Shown here one piece after another: positions 20,721 to 29,098 of a DNA stretch of 54,088 nucleotides. Position 1 is the first letter of the stretch. Each line of letters starts with the position of its first letter. The position numbers were made by a program, and so were the translations under genes. This stretch comes from Rhodospirillaceae bacterium (GTDB taxonomy: Bacteria > Pseudomonadota > Alphaproteobacteria > UBA6615): contig JABIVD010000023.1 of assembly GCA_018667335.1 (NCBI GenBank), forward strand, positions 1 through 54,088. The letters are read 5' to 3'. The notes below the pieces were generated by a model, which saw nothing but the letters and a program-made list of their open reading frames with translations, was not told where the DNA came from and did no database searches.

Positions 20721-21956
20721 CTAAAGCGCCGCGCTGCGGGTTGTCTCGAAGTAAATTTCGATGGCCTCGACGATGGTGGCTGACAACTTGTTGCGGTGTG
20801 CAGAAGACAGCAGCAGCCTTTCCTCGCGGGGGTTTGAGATATATCCCAGCTCAACCAGGACCGACGGTATGTCCGGCGCCTTGAGCACGGCGAAGCCCGC
20901 CGAGCGCCAGGGACGCGTCAGAAGCGCAGCGTCCGGCTTTACGGCACCGACCAGGATGTCGCGCGCGAACTTGACCGACAATTCGTTGGTTTTGGCCTGC
21001 GCGAAATCGATCAGAATATTCTGGACGTCGTTGCTGTAGCCACCCAGATCGACCCCGCCAATGACGTCTGACTTGTTTTCATGTGCCGCCAGTGCAGCCG
21101 CTTCCTTGTCCGATGCCCGGCTGGACAGCGTGTAGACGGACAGGCCGCGGGTCGACCGCTTCGGGTGGGTATTCACATGGAGCGACAGGAACAGGTCGGC
21201 ACCCTTGGTTCGCGCCAGGAGAACCCGCTCACGCAACGGCAGGAAAATGTCGCGGTCCCGCGTCAGGGCAACGTCGAATTTCCCGGACTCCCGCAGTCGC
21301 TGGGCGATGGACCGTGCATAGTCGAGGACGACCTTCTTCTCATAGACTCCCGATACACCAATTGCGCCGGGATCGACGCCACCATGGCCGGCGTCGATCA
21401 CCACCATGGGACGAACATTGGGCGTTGAGGGCGCTGGCACCGGCGCCGCCGCCACGGGATTCGGGTTTGTGCTGGCGCTCGGGCGCATGGAGGCGATGAA
21501 GTCCGCCCGGGTGGTCGGCTCGATATCGAGCACCAAACGCCAGGGTTTGCCGCCGTCCGGGCGAAGCATAAATTGTTTTGTGACCTTCGAAGGAGATGCA
21601 AGATCCAAGACGAAGCGACTTGTTCCCGGTCGGAATAGGCCATACCGGAGTTTGGAGATTAATCCTGCGCCATCTCCAATCCGTTCCTCGGGCAAATCGA
21701 AATCCACCTCGGGAAGATCAATAACCACACGGAACGGATCGGGAAGGCCGAATACACGCGGTTCCACGCGATCATTCAGTTCAACCACGAAGCGCGTCGA
21801 GCCGGCATGAACGCCGATCCGGATGTCTTGAACCTTCAAATCCTGCGCGCCCGCCATGTTCGGCGCACCAATCATCACAAGCGCGGCAGCCAGGACACCC
21901 AAGAGGAGCCGGCCACGCCGTGCAGAACTCAATAAGCGTTTCAGAATCAATGACAT
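20721..21956 (-). CDS. amiC: N-acetylmuramoyl-L-alanine amidase with AMIN domain (AmiC-like)
   Basis: Cleaves the stem peptide from MurNAc during cell separation. Starting from ATG 21956 the protein has 411 aa; the 7-residue longer version would use GTG 21977. There is a signal peptide (RRGRLLLGVLAAALVMIGAPNMAGA), an AMIN domain (about 40-145), a Pro/Ala/Asn linker (about 160-182), and an Amidase_3 domain. Zinc ligands are His191 (DAGHGG), Glu206 (YEKKV) and His260 (SLHVNTH), with the catalytic Glu369 (VELGYISNPRE). AMIN domains usually target the enzyme to peptidoglycan or the septum. Divergent from rne; the mrcA start is 101 bp after the stop. Confidence 0.95.
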   Translation of the reverse strand: MSLILKRLLSSARRGRLLLGVLAAALVMIGAPNMAGAQDLKVQDIRIGVHAGSTRFVVELNDRVEPRVFGLPDPFRVVIDLPEVDFDLPEERIGDGAGLISKLRYGLFRPGTSRFVLDLASPSKVTKQFMLRPDGGKPWRLVLDIEPTTRADFIASMRPSASTNPNPVAAAPVPAPSTPNVRPMVVIDAGHGGVDPGAIGVSGVYEKKVVLDYARSIAQRLRESGKFDVALTRDRDIFLPLRERVLLARTKGADLFLSLHVNTHPKRSTRGLSVYTLSSRASDKEAAALAAHENKSDVIGGVDLGGYSNDVQNILIDFAQAKTNELSVKFARDILVGAVKPDAALLTRPWRSAGFAVLKAPDIPSVLVELGYISNPREERLLLSSAHRNKLSATIVEAIEIYFETTRSAAL

Positions 21957-22029
21957 CGCCGACAGGTATATCGCCACTCACGAATGCGCCGCAACACACA
22001 AGCGCGACACTTGTCGACAATCAAATGCA

Positions 22030-22058
22030 TTGTGGATCAGACTCGCGGGCGCTATTGT
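22030..22058 (+). promoter_or_regulatory. Candidate rne promoter
   Basis: TTGTGG (22030-22035), a 17-bp spacer and TATTGT (22053-22058) form a modest sigma-70-like match. It would give a leader of about 300 nt before the rne ATG. The match is weak (3/6 and 4/6), so this is only a candidate. Confidence 0.3.
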
Positions 22059-22280
22059 GAGTGTGCGGACACCCGCAATTCAAATGACGCGCGCTGCGTT
22101 TCACGGTCTGGGTGTGGGCAAGCGAGCCAATCTATCGCCCTAGCGCCCGCGCAGACCAGACAAAGTGCGCATCAGAGTTGCGGTTTTGTGCAACTTCGAG
22201 GCCACCGTACGGCAATCGCCGGGCGGGCTTTCGGATCAAAACCTACCGTCCTGGTGCGAATTCGCCCGTTCGACGGCTCA

Positions 22281-22362
22281 GGTTCCGAGGCAGGCCTCTG
22301 AAAATGTGGAACCCCTCTCGCTTTTGTCCGCAAAGCGCTGAGTTCAGGCTTCCACAGGGACA
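22281..22362 (+). promoter_or_regulatory. Structured 5' leader of rne with two exclusive hairpins
   Basis: Helix A pairs GGTTCCGAGG (22281-22290) with CCTC (22295-22298) and GGAACC (22308-22313). Helix B pairs TGTGGAA (22305-22311) with TTCCACA (22350-22356) and encloses an inner stem CGCTTT/AAAGCG (22319-22324/22332-22337) plus CTC/GAG (22315-22317/22340-22342). Bases 22308-22311 are used by both helices, so they exclude each other. The inner loop TGTCC (22325-22329) is complementary to GGACA (22358-22362), which overlaps the AGGGA ribosome binding site, so a pseudoknot masking the site is possible. Pairings were read by eye; no energies were computed. Confidence 0.55.
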
Positions 22363-22367
22363 TAGCC

Positions 22368-24854
22368 ATGCCAAAGCGCATGTTGATCGACGCGACCCAT
22401 CCAGAAGAAACCCGGGTCGTCGTCGCAGACGGTAACGAACTCCTCGAATACGATTACGAGACCTCTACCAAACGCCAGATCAAGAGCAACATCTATCTGG
22501 CCAAGGTGACCCGCGTTGAGCCTTCGCTCCAGGCGGCCTTCGTCGATTTCGGGGGTGATCGCCACGGGTTTCTCGCGTTCAACGAAATTCACCCCGACTA
22601 CTACCGCATCCCGATCGAGGATCGCGAAAAGCTATTGGCTGAATCCGACGCCGAAAGCGAAGAAGAAGAAAGCGCCGAGAATGGCGAGGCCGAGGGTGAA
22701 TCCGTTGAAGTCCTCGGCGATTCCCATGACGAAGACATCCAGGAACTGAGCGACGCCCATCGGCGACGCCTGCGCAAACTGACCCGCAGCTACAAGATCC
22801 AGGAAGTCATCAAGCGCCGCCAGATTCTGCTGGTGCAGGTGGTCAAGGAAGAGCGCGGCAACAAGGGTGCCGCACTCACGACCTACCTGTCCCTGCCGGG
22901 GCGCTATTGTGTGTTGATGCCGAACACCGCACGCGGCGGCGGCATCAGCCGAAAGGTCACGGACGCCAAGGCGCGCAAGTCGATGAAGGCGATCCTGTCC
23001 GATCTTGAGGTCCCCGAAGGCATGGCGGTGATCATGCGCACCGCCGGCGTGGCGCGCACCAAGGCAGAGATCAAACGTGACTATGAGTATTTGCGGCGTC
23101 TCTGGGACGATATTCGCGAACTCACGCTCGATTCGACCGCCCCGGCGCTGATCTATGAAGAAGGCGACGTGATCAAACGCGCGCTGCGCGACTTGTATGA
23201 TCGCGACATCGATGAGGTCCTGGTCGAGGGCGACGAAGCCTACAAGGCCGCCAAGGCGCTGATGCGAACGATGATTCCGTCACACGCCAAACGGGTTCAA
23301 AAATACGAAGACACCGAGATACCGCTTCTGAGCCGCTACCAGATCGACCAGCAGCTCGACGCAATTCACGAGCCGATCGTTCAACTCAAATCCGGCGGCT
23401 ACATCGTCATCAACCCCACCGAAGCACTTGTGGCGATTGACGTGAACTCCGGGCGCTCGACGCGCGAACGCAACGTTGAGCAAACAGCCTACCGCACCAA
23501 CCTTGAGGCCGCTGACGAAGTTGCCCGCCAGCTCAGGCTGCGCGACCTTGCCGGCCTCATCGTGATCGACTTCATCGATATGGACGTGTCGCGCAACAAT
23601 CATGCCGTCGAACGGCGCATGAAGGATGCCATGAAATCGGACCGGGCGCGGATCCAGATCGGCCGGATTTCAGCATTCGGGCTCCTCGAATTGTCGCGCC
23701 AGCGGCTGCGTCCGAGCCTGCTCGAGGCGCACGCTCAGATGTGCCCCGTGTGCAATGGTTCAGGCTTCATGCGGTCGACGGAATCGATCAGCATGTCGAT
23801 CCTGCGTGAGCTTGAGGAAGAAGGCGGGCGCAAGCGCGCCAAAGAGGTGACGGTCAAGACCCAGACCGATATCGCGCTCTACCTTCTCAACCAGAAGCGC
23901 ACCTCGCTCCAGGACCTGGAGGAACGCTACGGGTTCCGCGTGCTGGTCATGGCCGACAGTGCCCTCGCCGCGACCGAGTATGAGATCACCCATATTCGTC
24001 ATGACGGCGTCGAAGGCGTCTCCTCCAAAGACGAAACCGTACGTGAAGAGAATGCGCCCAAGCGCCGCCGCAGCCGCGGCCGACGCCGCGGCTCCGAAGA
24101 CGCGGACAACAGCGAAGACGAAGAGAAAACCGAGGGCGACGAGAAGACTGCGGATTCGAGCGCCGAAGAGCGTGAGCAGTCCGACGATGAGGACGACGAG
24201 GGTCGCAAGCGAAACGGGCGACGACGCGGCCGACGCGGTGGCCGACGCCGGCGCAAGGCGGATTCGGACGGCGAGACCGAACAGGAAACAACGACAGACG
24301 CAGAGGAATCATCAGATTCCGACAGCGAGGCCGGGACAAACGAAGAGCAAACTGACGAAGACGGCGAAGATTCAACACGCCGTCGTCGCCGTCGCCCGCG
24401 GCGCCGCGGTCGGCGCGGCAGAGGCGCTTCGGAAGAGGCATCAACGGACGAAAATGCTACGGACGACGATGCAGTTGCAACCGATGACGACGCGGACGCC
24501 GCGCCGGCAACAGATGCAGAGTCAGGGGATGCAGACGCCGACACTGACGATGCCGCGCTTGATACAGAGATCGATATCCCTGAGCCGTCTTCCGACAATG
24601 ACGCCGCGAGCGAAGAAGACGAACCGGCCACATCGTCCGACAGCTCCGATGGTTCCGACGACGGCCCCGACGAAGAGCCCGAGGCGGTGACAGTCAGTTC
24701 CGAGGATAGCGGCGACGATGCGGATGAGGCCGAAGCCGAGACTGCAGAGGCCCCCGCCGAGGAACCGGCCGAGGAACCCGAAGAAGCTCCTGAGCCCCCG
24801 GTCGAAGACAACCGGCCTCGGCGTTCGGGATGGTGGAGTCGGGGAACATCCTGA
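22368..24854 (+). CDS. rne: Ribonuclease E
   Basis: Main endonuclease of mRNA decay and rRNA/tRNA processing, and scaffold of the degradosome. The catalytic half has the S1 domain (about 36-180) interrupted by a highly acidic insertion (about 92-127) seen in alphaproteobacterial enzymes. It also has the metal-binding aspartates Asp358 (VAIDVNSGRST) and Asp401 (VIDFIDMD), and the zinc-link CPVCNGSG (Cys459, Cys462). From about 565 the tail is disordered, with three Arg-rich blocks (KRRRSRGRRRG, RKRNGRRRGRRGGRRRRK and a third near 690) separated by Asp/Glu/Ser-rich stretches. The end PRRSGWWSRG contains the GWW motif (821-823) that in Caulobacter RNase E binds PNPase. 828 aa; AGGGA precedes the ATG. 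Confidence 0.97.
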   Translation: MPKRMLIDATHPEETRVVVADGNELLEYDYETSTKRQIKSNIYLAKVTRVEPSLQAAFVDFGGDRHGFLAFNEIHPDYYRIPIEDREKLLAESDAESEEEESAENGEAEGESVEVLGDSHDEDIQELSDAHRRRLRKLTRSYKIQEVIKRRQILLVQVVKEERGNKGAALTTYLSLPGRYCVLMPNTARGGGISRKVTDAKARKSMKAILSDLEVPEGMAVIMRTAGVARTKAEIKRDYEYLRRLWDDIRELTLDSTAPALIYEEGDVIKRALRDLYDRDIDEVLVEGDEAYKAAKALMRTMIPSHAKRVQKYEDTEIPLLSRYQIDQQLDAIHEPIVQLKSGGYIVINPTEALVAIDVNSGRSTRERNVEQTAYRTNLEAADEVARQLRLRDLAGLIVIDFIDMDVSRNNHAVERRMKDAMKSDRARIQIGRISAFGLLELSRQRLRPSLLEAHAQMCPVCNGSGFMRSTESISMSILRELEEEGGRKRAKEVTVKTQTDIALYLLNQKRTSLQDLEERYGFRVLVMADSALAATEYEITHIRHDGVEGVSSKDETVREENAPKRRRSRGRRRGSEDADNSEDEEKTEGDEKTADSSAEEREQSDDEDDEGRKRNGRRRGRRGGRRRRKADSDGETEQETTTDAEESSDSDSEAGTNEEQTDEDGEDSTRRRRRRPRRRGRRGRGASEEASTDENATDDDAVATDDDADAAPATDAESGDADADTDDAALDTEIDIPEPSSDNDAASEEDEPATSSDSSDGSDDGPDEEPEAVTVSSEDSGDDADEAEAETAEAPAEEPAEEPEEAPEPPVEDNRPRRSGWWSRGTS

Positions 24855-24869
24855 TTCCGCACCGGGTAA

Positions 24870-24883
24870 CTAGAAGCTTCTAG
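24870..24883. repeat. Perfect 14-bp palindrome at the rne/aminotransferase junction
   Basis: CTAGAAGCTTCTAG reads the same on both strands and lies 15 bp after the rne stop. It includes the stop codon of the convergent aminotransferase (24880-24882). It contains two CTAG tetramers, which are often under-represented in bacterial genomes. It could form a hairpin at both 3' ends, but no T-run follows in either direction. Confidence 0.45.
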
Positions 24884-26028
24884 GGTCGCCAGCTGCCCAG
24901 CCGGTCGATTGCGCGGCGCATATCGTCTTCGGTGCCGGCAAACGAGAACCTGACGAAGGCACTCCCGCGGTAGGGATCGAAATCCAGACCAGGCGTCGTG
25001 GCGATACGTGCCTCCGTCAACATGCGACGGCAGAACTCATTGCTGTCGTTCGTCAGCTGCGAAACGTCTGCATAAACGTAAAAAGCGCCATCGGCCGGCG
25101 CCAAGCGGTCGAAGCCCACGCCCGGCAGATCCGTGAGGAGGATGTCGCGGTTGCGGGCATACTTCGCGACATTCTCACGAAGCTCGTCATGACTGTCGAA
25201 GGCCGCCAGCGCCGCGTACTGGGATAAAGTAGGCGGCGATATAAAGAGATTCTGGGCCAGACACTCCACCGACCGCATCATGGATTCCGGCACTACGAGC
25301 CAACCAAGCCGCCACCCTGTCATCGAGAAATACTTCGAGAAGCTGTTGATGACGATCGCCTCATCGTCATACGCGAGCGCCGTGACCGCATCATGGCCGT
25401 AGGTGATGCCGTGGTAAATCTCGTCTGAGATGAACCGCATCGACGTCTGCGTCGCCAGCGTCGTCAACGCCTGCATCTCCGAATTTCCGATCATCGTACC
25501 CGTCGGGTTGGACGGACTGGCAACGATCAGACCATCGAGGTCACCCGCAACGTCACCGATCACGGCAGGTGTTGGCTGAAAACGGTCCTCGGCACGCGTT
25601 TCGACCACCACAGGCTCAACGCCGAGTGCGGACAGGATGTTGCGGTAGGCCGGATAACCCGGTGCCGCAAGCGCAACCCGGTCTCCGACATCGAATGCAG
25701 CAAGGAACGCGAGCAGGAAACCACCCGACGAGCCGGTGGTCACCACAATTCGTTCAGGCACAACGGCAATCCCGTACATGCTCTCATAGTGTGCAGAAAT
25801 CCGTTCGCGCAGGGCGGGTATACCGAGCGCATCGGTGTAACCCAGCTGCTCGTCCCGGACAGCCGCCATGGCCGCCTCGCGCACCCGCGCCGGCGCGGGC
25901 GTTCCCGGCTGACCAACCTCAAGGTGAACTATGTCTTCACCCGCTGCGGCCAACGCATTGGCCTCGCGCATCACATCCATAACGATGAACGGATCGATCC
26001 GGCCACGCGTCGACACTTTTAAAGCCAT
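24880..26028 (-). CDS. PLP-dependent aminotransferase, class I/II (AspC/AlaT-like fold type I)
   Basis: A 382-aa fold-type I aminotransferase. Key residues from the ATG at 26028 are ASPSNPTG (about 170-177), Asp202 and Tyr205 in ISDEIYHGI, the PLP lysine Lys232 in NSFSKYFSMTGWRLGW, and the substrate carboxylate-binding Arg in SAFVRFSFAG near the C-terminus. The set is complete, so the enzyme should be active. Substrate (aspartate, alanine, aromatic or another amino acid) is not evident. The longer frame to 26094 enters the upstream gene and is not family-like. It begins 8 nt after the stop of the gamma-GT-like gene and is probably co-transcribed with it. Confidence 0.88.
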   Translation of the reverse strand: MALKVSTRGRIDPFIVMDVMREANALAAAGEDIVHLEVGQPGTPAPARVREAAMAAVRDEQLGYTDALGIPALRERISAHYESMYGIAVVPERIVVTTGSSGGFLLAFLAAFDVGDRVALAAPGYPAYRNILSALGVEPVVVETRAEDRFQPTPAVIGDVAGDLDGLIVASPSNPTGTMIGNSEMQALTTLATQTSMRFISDEIYHGITYGHDAVTALAYDDEAIVINSFSKYFSMTGWRLGWLVVPESMMRSVECLAQNLFISPPTLSQYAALAAFDSHDELRENVAKYARNRDILLTDLPGVGFDRLAPADGAFYVYADVSQLTNDSNEFCRRMLTEARIATTPGLDFDPYRGSAFVRFSFAGTEDDMRRAIDRLGSWRP

Positions 26029-26036
26029 GCGGATAC

Positions 26037-27581
26037 CTACTCGTCGGAACTGACCGCCAATCCGAAGGATCGCGGATCCTTGACGAACTGACATGTCTGT
26101 ACCCGGGGAAGCCCGCGCGGACAGAAAAATCCATTGACCCGGCCGATGCTTTGCCTTTGCTCGATAGTGTGCCCGAGCGCACGCAACGTGGTGAGTTCCT
26201 GATCCGGCATCGTACTTTCTACGAAAGTGATATCCGGACTTCCGGTACTGAAAGCGCGGGGCGAAGCGACCGCCCCAACCATATTCTCGTCCGATCCGGT
26301 GATCGTATCCAGGGCTATCCGGCCGACCACGCCCGGCGTCGCACCCGATCCCGCCGCAGCGAAAAACGTAAGGCCAATCACCTCGTTTGCCATCAACGCA
26401 ACGGTCGGTACAGACGCGCGCGCAGAGTCTGGTAGCGGCGCAAGAAGAATGCCGGTTCCGGGCGCTATCTCACCCGACCCAAAGGGACCATTCATCGTGA
26501 ATGAGCAAGCGACCGTGCGTCCTTGATTGTCGACAGCCACAATACTCGCACCGCTCTGTGCACCGTCGGCACGCACGGAAATGCTGGGCTGGCGTGCGTT
26601 GTGAGATGTCTCGGAAATATCCGTGAGCAAGGCTGCGATGGCTGCCGGCGACGTTGCATCAGCCGTCCCGGCGGCCTCGGCCTGATAGGCGCGCGCCCCC
26701 AAATCCAGGATGAAATGTGTGCGCGCGGAGGCATCCATATCCGCGTAGCGATCATCATCCGCAGCCGCAGCCCAGACCTGTGCCGCGACAAGACCTCCAC
26801 TCTCCGGGGAGAACGCCATGACATTGTTGCCAAGCTTGAACCTGATCGGTTCCTGAACCTGCGGACGGAAATTGCGCAAATCATCCAGCGTCATGCTTCC
26901 ACCGGCCGCGCGCACCGCTTCCGCAAAGGATCGGCCAAGAACCCCGCCATAAAATGTTCCGGGCCCCTGCGTGCGCAGGTTTGACATGACAGCCCCAAGC
27001 TCCAGCTGCTGCAACAGCCGCCCCTCGGCAATGCCACCTGTCGCCACCCCGAATATCGACCGGGCTTCTGCGTCAAACGTGACGATCGGGCGCGCCGCCT
27101 CGAAATCTCGAACGAAGGCCCGCGAAATGGCGTGCCCCGATCGCGCGAAGTCTTCTGCGGGGCGCAAGAGATCAGACCAGGCGAGTTCGCCGTATCGCGC
27201 ATGTAGCAGGAACATCCCGCGCACGTTGCCCGGAACGGAGAAACGCGCATTGGGCCCCGCCGGGCGTTTTGGCAAAAACGAAATAGTCTCGGTACGAACC
27301 CGCACGGCATCATGGATAAGGCAGACGCCGCCGCCGCCAATACTCGCTGCACCGGGCATCGTTACCGCCATGGCGAAGTAGGCCGCAACGGCTGCGTCTG
27401 CCGCGGTTCCACCGGACGACAAAACCTCACCGCCGATCAGTGCCGCCCGCGGTTCGTCGGCAATCAGCCCACCGAAAAATCCGTCAACAAAGCCAGCGTC
27501 GCCCTGTTCCGGACCGCCGCCGCATGCGGCAAGTCCGAACAGGCTGCCAAATAGCATCCGGCGACCCAATTGACGCCACAT
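26037..27581 (-). CDS. Gamma-glutamyltransferase-like lipoprotein, probably inactive
   Basis: A 514-aa relative of gamma-glutamyltransferase from ATG 27581 (a GTG at 27623 is the weaker alternative). The N-terminus, MWRQLGRRMLFGSLFGLAAC, is a lipoprotein signal with the lipobox LAAC. The GGT scaffold is visible: GGTAADAAVAAYFAM, GAASIGGGGVCLIHD, PGNVRGMFLLHARYG, and the autoprocessing region. In that region active GGTs have T-[STA]-H; here the aligned residues are Gly344-Ala345-Ser346 (SGASIVAVD), although the rest of the signature (VACSFTMNGPFG) is kept. The downstream GSPGG oxyanion loop is also changed (GSGATPG). It probably cannot self-cleave or act as a classical GGT; a noncanonical Ser346 cannot be excluded. 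Confidence 0.8.
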   Translation of the reverse strand: MWRQLGRRMLFGSLFGLAACGGGPEQGDAGFVDGFFGGLIADEPRAALIGGEVLSSGGTAADAAVAAYFAMAVTMPGAASIGGGGVCLIHDAVRVRTETISFLPKRPAGPNARFSVPGNVRGMFLLHARYGELAWSDLLRPAEDFARSGHAISRAFVRDFEAARPIVTFDAEARSIFGVATGGIAEGRLLQQLELGAVMSNLRTQGPGTFYGGVLGRSFAEAVRAAGGSMTLDDLRNFRPQVQEPIRFKLGNNVMAFSPESGGLVAAQVWAAAADDDRYADMDASARTHFILDLGARAYQAEAAGTADATSPAAIAALLTDISETSHNARQPSISVRADGAQSGASIVAVDNQGRTVACSFTMNGPFGSGEIAPGTGILLAPLPDSARASVPTVALMANEVIGLTFFAAAGSGATPGVVGRIALDTITGSDENMVGAVASPRAFSTGSPDITFVESTMPDQELTTLRALGHTIEQRQSIGRVNGFFCPRGLPRVQTCQFVKDPRSFGLAVSSDE

Positions 27582-27623
27582 TCGTGTGTTCTTAGGTTGA
27601 GTATCATTCCTGGAGATAGACAC

Positions 27624-28973
27624 GTGCGCCCGTTCGTTCGTTTAATTGGCTTGGTTACTGTACTTGCCGTGGCGGCAAGTACATCTGCGTTTGGACAGGG
27701 CCGAAACATCGGCCTGATCCGCGACGCCGAAGTTGAAAATATCATTCGCGCGTATGCGACGCCAATTTTCAATGCGGCGGGTCTCGACAGCGATGTTGTC
27801 GAAGTTCACATCGTCAACGATGCCCGCCTCAACGCTTTCGTTTCGGGCGGCCAACGCGTGTTCATTAACACCGGTTTGCTGGTTCGAGCCAAGGGTCCCG
27901 AGGAAGTGATCGGCGTCATCGCGCATGAAACTGGCCATATTACCGGCGGACATCTTGCCCGGTTCCAGGATGAGTTGCGCAATGCTGAGACGACATCGAT
28001 CATCGCCCTGCTGGCTGGATTGGCTGCAGGGATCGCAACCGGCGACGGACGGGTTGCTGGCGCCGTCGTCAGCGGTGGATCGGGCGCCGCCCTGACCAAC
28101 CTGCTGAAATACAGCCGAACCCAGGAATCCGCCGCGGACGCGGCGGCGCTGAAATACCTCGATCAGACAGGCATATCGGCGCAGGGCCTGCTCGAATTTT
28201 TCAAACTCCTGCAACGCGAGATTCGCCTGACCGGCGGCCGCGAGCATCCCTATCTGAGCAGCCATCCCCTGACGAATGACCGAATCGCGACCGTGTCCGG
28301 GCATCTCGCCCTATCGCGTTTCTCCAACGCCCCGATCGCAACCGACCTGGCGCGCAAGCACGCCTATATGCGCGCCAAGCTGATCGGCTTCATGGAACCG
28401 TTGAAGACCACGCTCGAAATTTATCCCGAAGACCGCGATGAAACCCCCGCCCGCTACGCCCGCGCGATCGCGTACTACCGCAATGCCGACATCAACAAGG
28501 CGCTGCCGCTCGTCAACGAACTGATCGCAGACGAACCGGACAACCCGTATTTTCACGAACTCAAGGGACAGATGCTCCTCGAGAACGGACGGGTAGAGGA
28601 TTCGCTTGCTCCTTACGAACGGATGGTCGAGCTGGCACCCGACGAGCCATTGCTGCGTACCGCATTGGGCAAGGCGCAGGTCGAGTCCGGCCGGGCCGAC
28701 CTCCTGCAACCCGCGCTCGAGAATTTGCGTGTGGCCGTCCGTATCGACCCGCAGATGCGCGATGCCTGGCGGCTTTTGACCATCGTCAATGGTCGGCTCG
28801 GAAATCAAGGCGACCTCGCCCTTAGCCAAGCCGAATTCACGCTCCTCAATGGCGATGTGAAAGCCGCTCAGGCACTCGCCGAACGCGCCATCAAACTCTT
28901 CCCGACCGGTTCACCCGGCGCGTTGCGTGCACAAGACATCGTCAGTGAGACTGTCCGTCGCCTCGACAAGTAG
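27624..28973 (+). CDS. Periplasmic M48 metalloprotease with TPR region (BepA-like)
   Basis: A secreted zinc protease of about 449 aa, probably involved in quality control or assembly of outer-membrane proteins like BepA. The GTG at 27624 follows GGAGA with good spacing and gives a signal peptide (FVRLIGLVTVLAVAASTSAFG). The 18-residue longer frame would overlap the divergent gene. The zinc site is HETGH (His101, Glu102, His105) with the third ligand Glu168 in QESAADAAALKYLD. The C-terminal 180 or so residues form TPR-like helices (ARAIAYYRNADINKALPLVNEL). Its start is only about 42 bp from that of the GGT-like lipoprotein, so both may be expressed from a shared control region. Confidence 0.9.
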   Translation: MRPFVRLIGLVTVLAVAASTSAFGQGRNIGLIRDAEVENIIRAYATPIFNAAGLDSDVVEVHIVNDARLNAFVSGGQRVFINTGLLVRAKGPEEVIGVIAHETGHITGGHLARFQDELRNAETTSIIALLAGLAAGIATGDGRVAGAVVSGGSGAALTNLLKYSRTQESAADAAALKYLDQTGISAQGLLEFFKLLQREIRLTGGREHPYLSSHPLTNDRIATVSGHLALSRFSNAPIATDLARKHAYMRAKLIGFMEPLKTTLEIYPEDRDETPARYARAIAYYRNADINKALPLVNELIADEPDNPYFHELKGQMLLENGRVEDSLAPYERMVELAPDEPLLRTALGKAQVESGRADLLQPALENLRVAVRIDPQMRDAWRLLTIVNGRLGNQGDLALSQAEFTLLNGDVKAAQALAERAIKLFPTGSPGALRAQDIVSETVRRLDK

Positions 28974-29059
28974 TGGTCGCAATCGGTCAACATTGCGTGA
29001 CACACCGCGCGACCGCTTGAACGTCCCTGCTCACTCCACCATCATCCGCCACATATTGA

Positions 29060-29074
29060 ACCGGCCGCGCCGGT
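29060..29074 (+). other. Small perfect hairpin in the M48-dsbA spacer
   Basis: ACCGGC-CGC-GCCGGT forms a 6-bp G+C-rich stem with a three-base loop, 25 bp before the dsbA-like start. Only a short T-run (TTT) follows a few bases later, so terminator activity is doubtful. It may reduce read-through or simply sit in the leader. The rest of the 125-bp spacer holds nothing recognisable. Confidence 0.35.
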
Positions 29075-29098
29075 CAGTTTCTGTCTAGGAGAGTTATT

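Larger units (their letters stand above)
21957..22367. other. Gene-free divergent region holding the long rne leader
   Basis: The only stretch over 300 bp without a gene. It holds no credible open frame. Visible items are a perfect palindrome TTGTCGACAA (22011-22020), an overlapping inverted repeat ACAAT/ATTGT (22017-22033), a weak plus-strand promoter, and the hairpins near the rne start. Long untranslated leaders are known for rne in E. coli, where they mediate autoregulation by RNase E. The amiC promoter must also lie here; TTGCGG/TATACC near the amiC start is a weak candidate that would put transcription at or inside the start. Confidence 0.7.

Noticed and set aside
24060-24840. Possible tandem DNA repeat or CRISPR-like array in the rne tail
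   Set aside because: The similarity is low-complexity codon use (GAC, GAA, CGC); there are no identical units of constant length.
23999-24862. 287-aa Ser-rich minus-strand open frame opposite the rne tail
   Set aside because: The Ser/Arg richness is the mirror image of the Asp/Glu and Arg codons of the RNase E tail, not a real protein.
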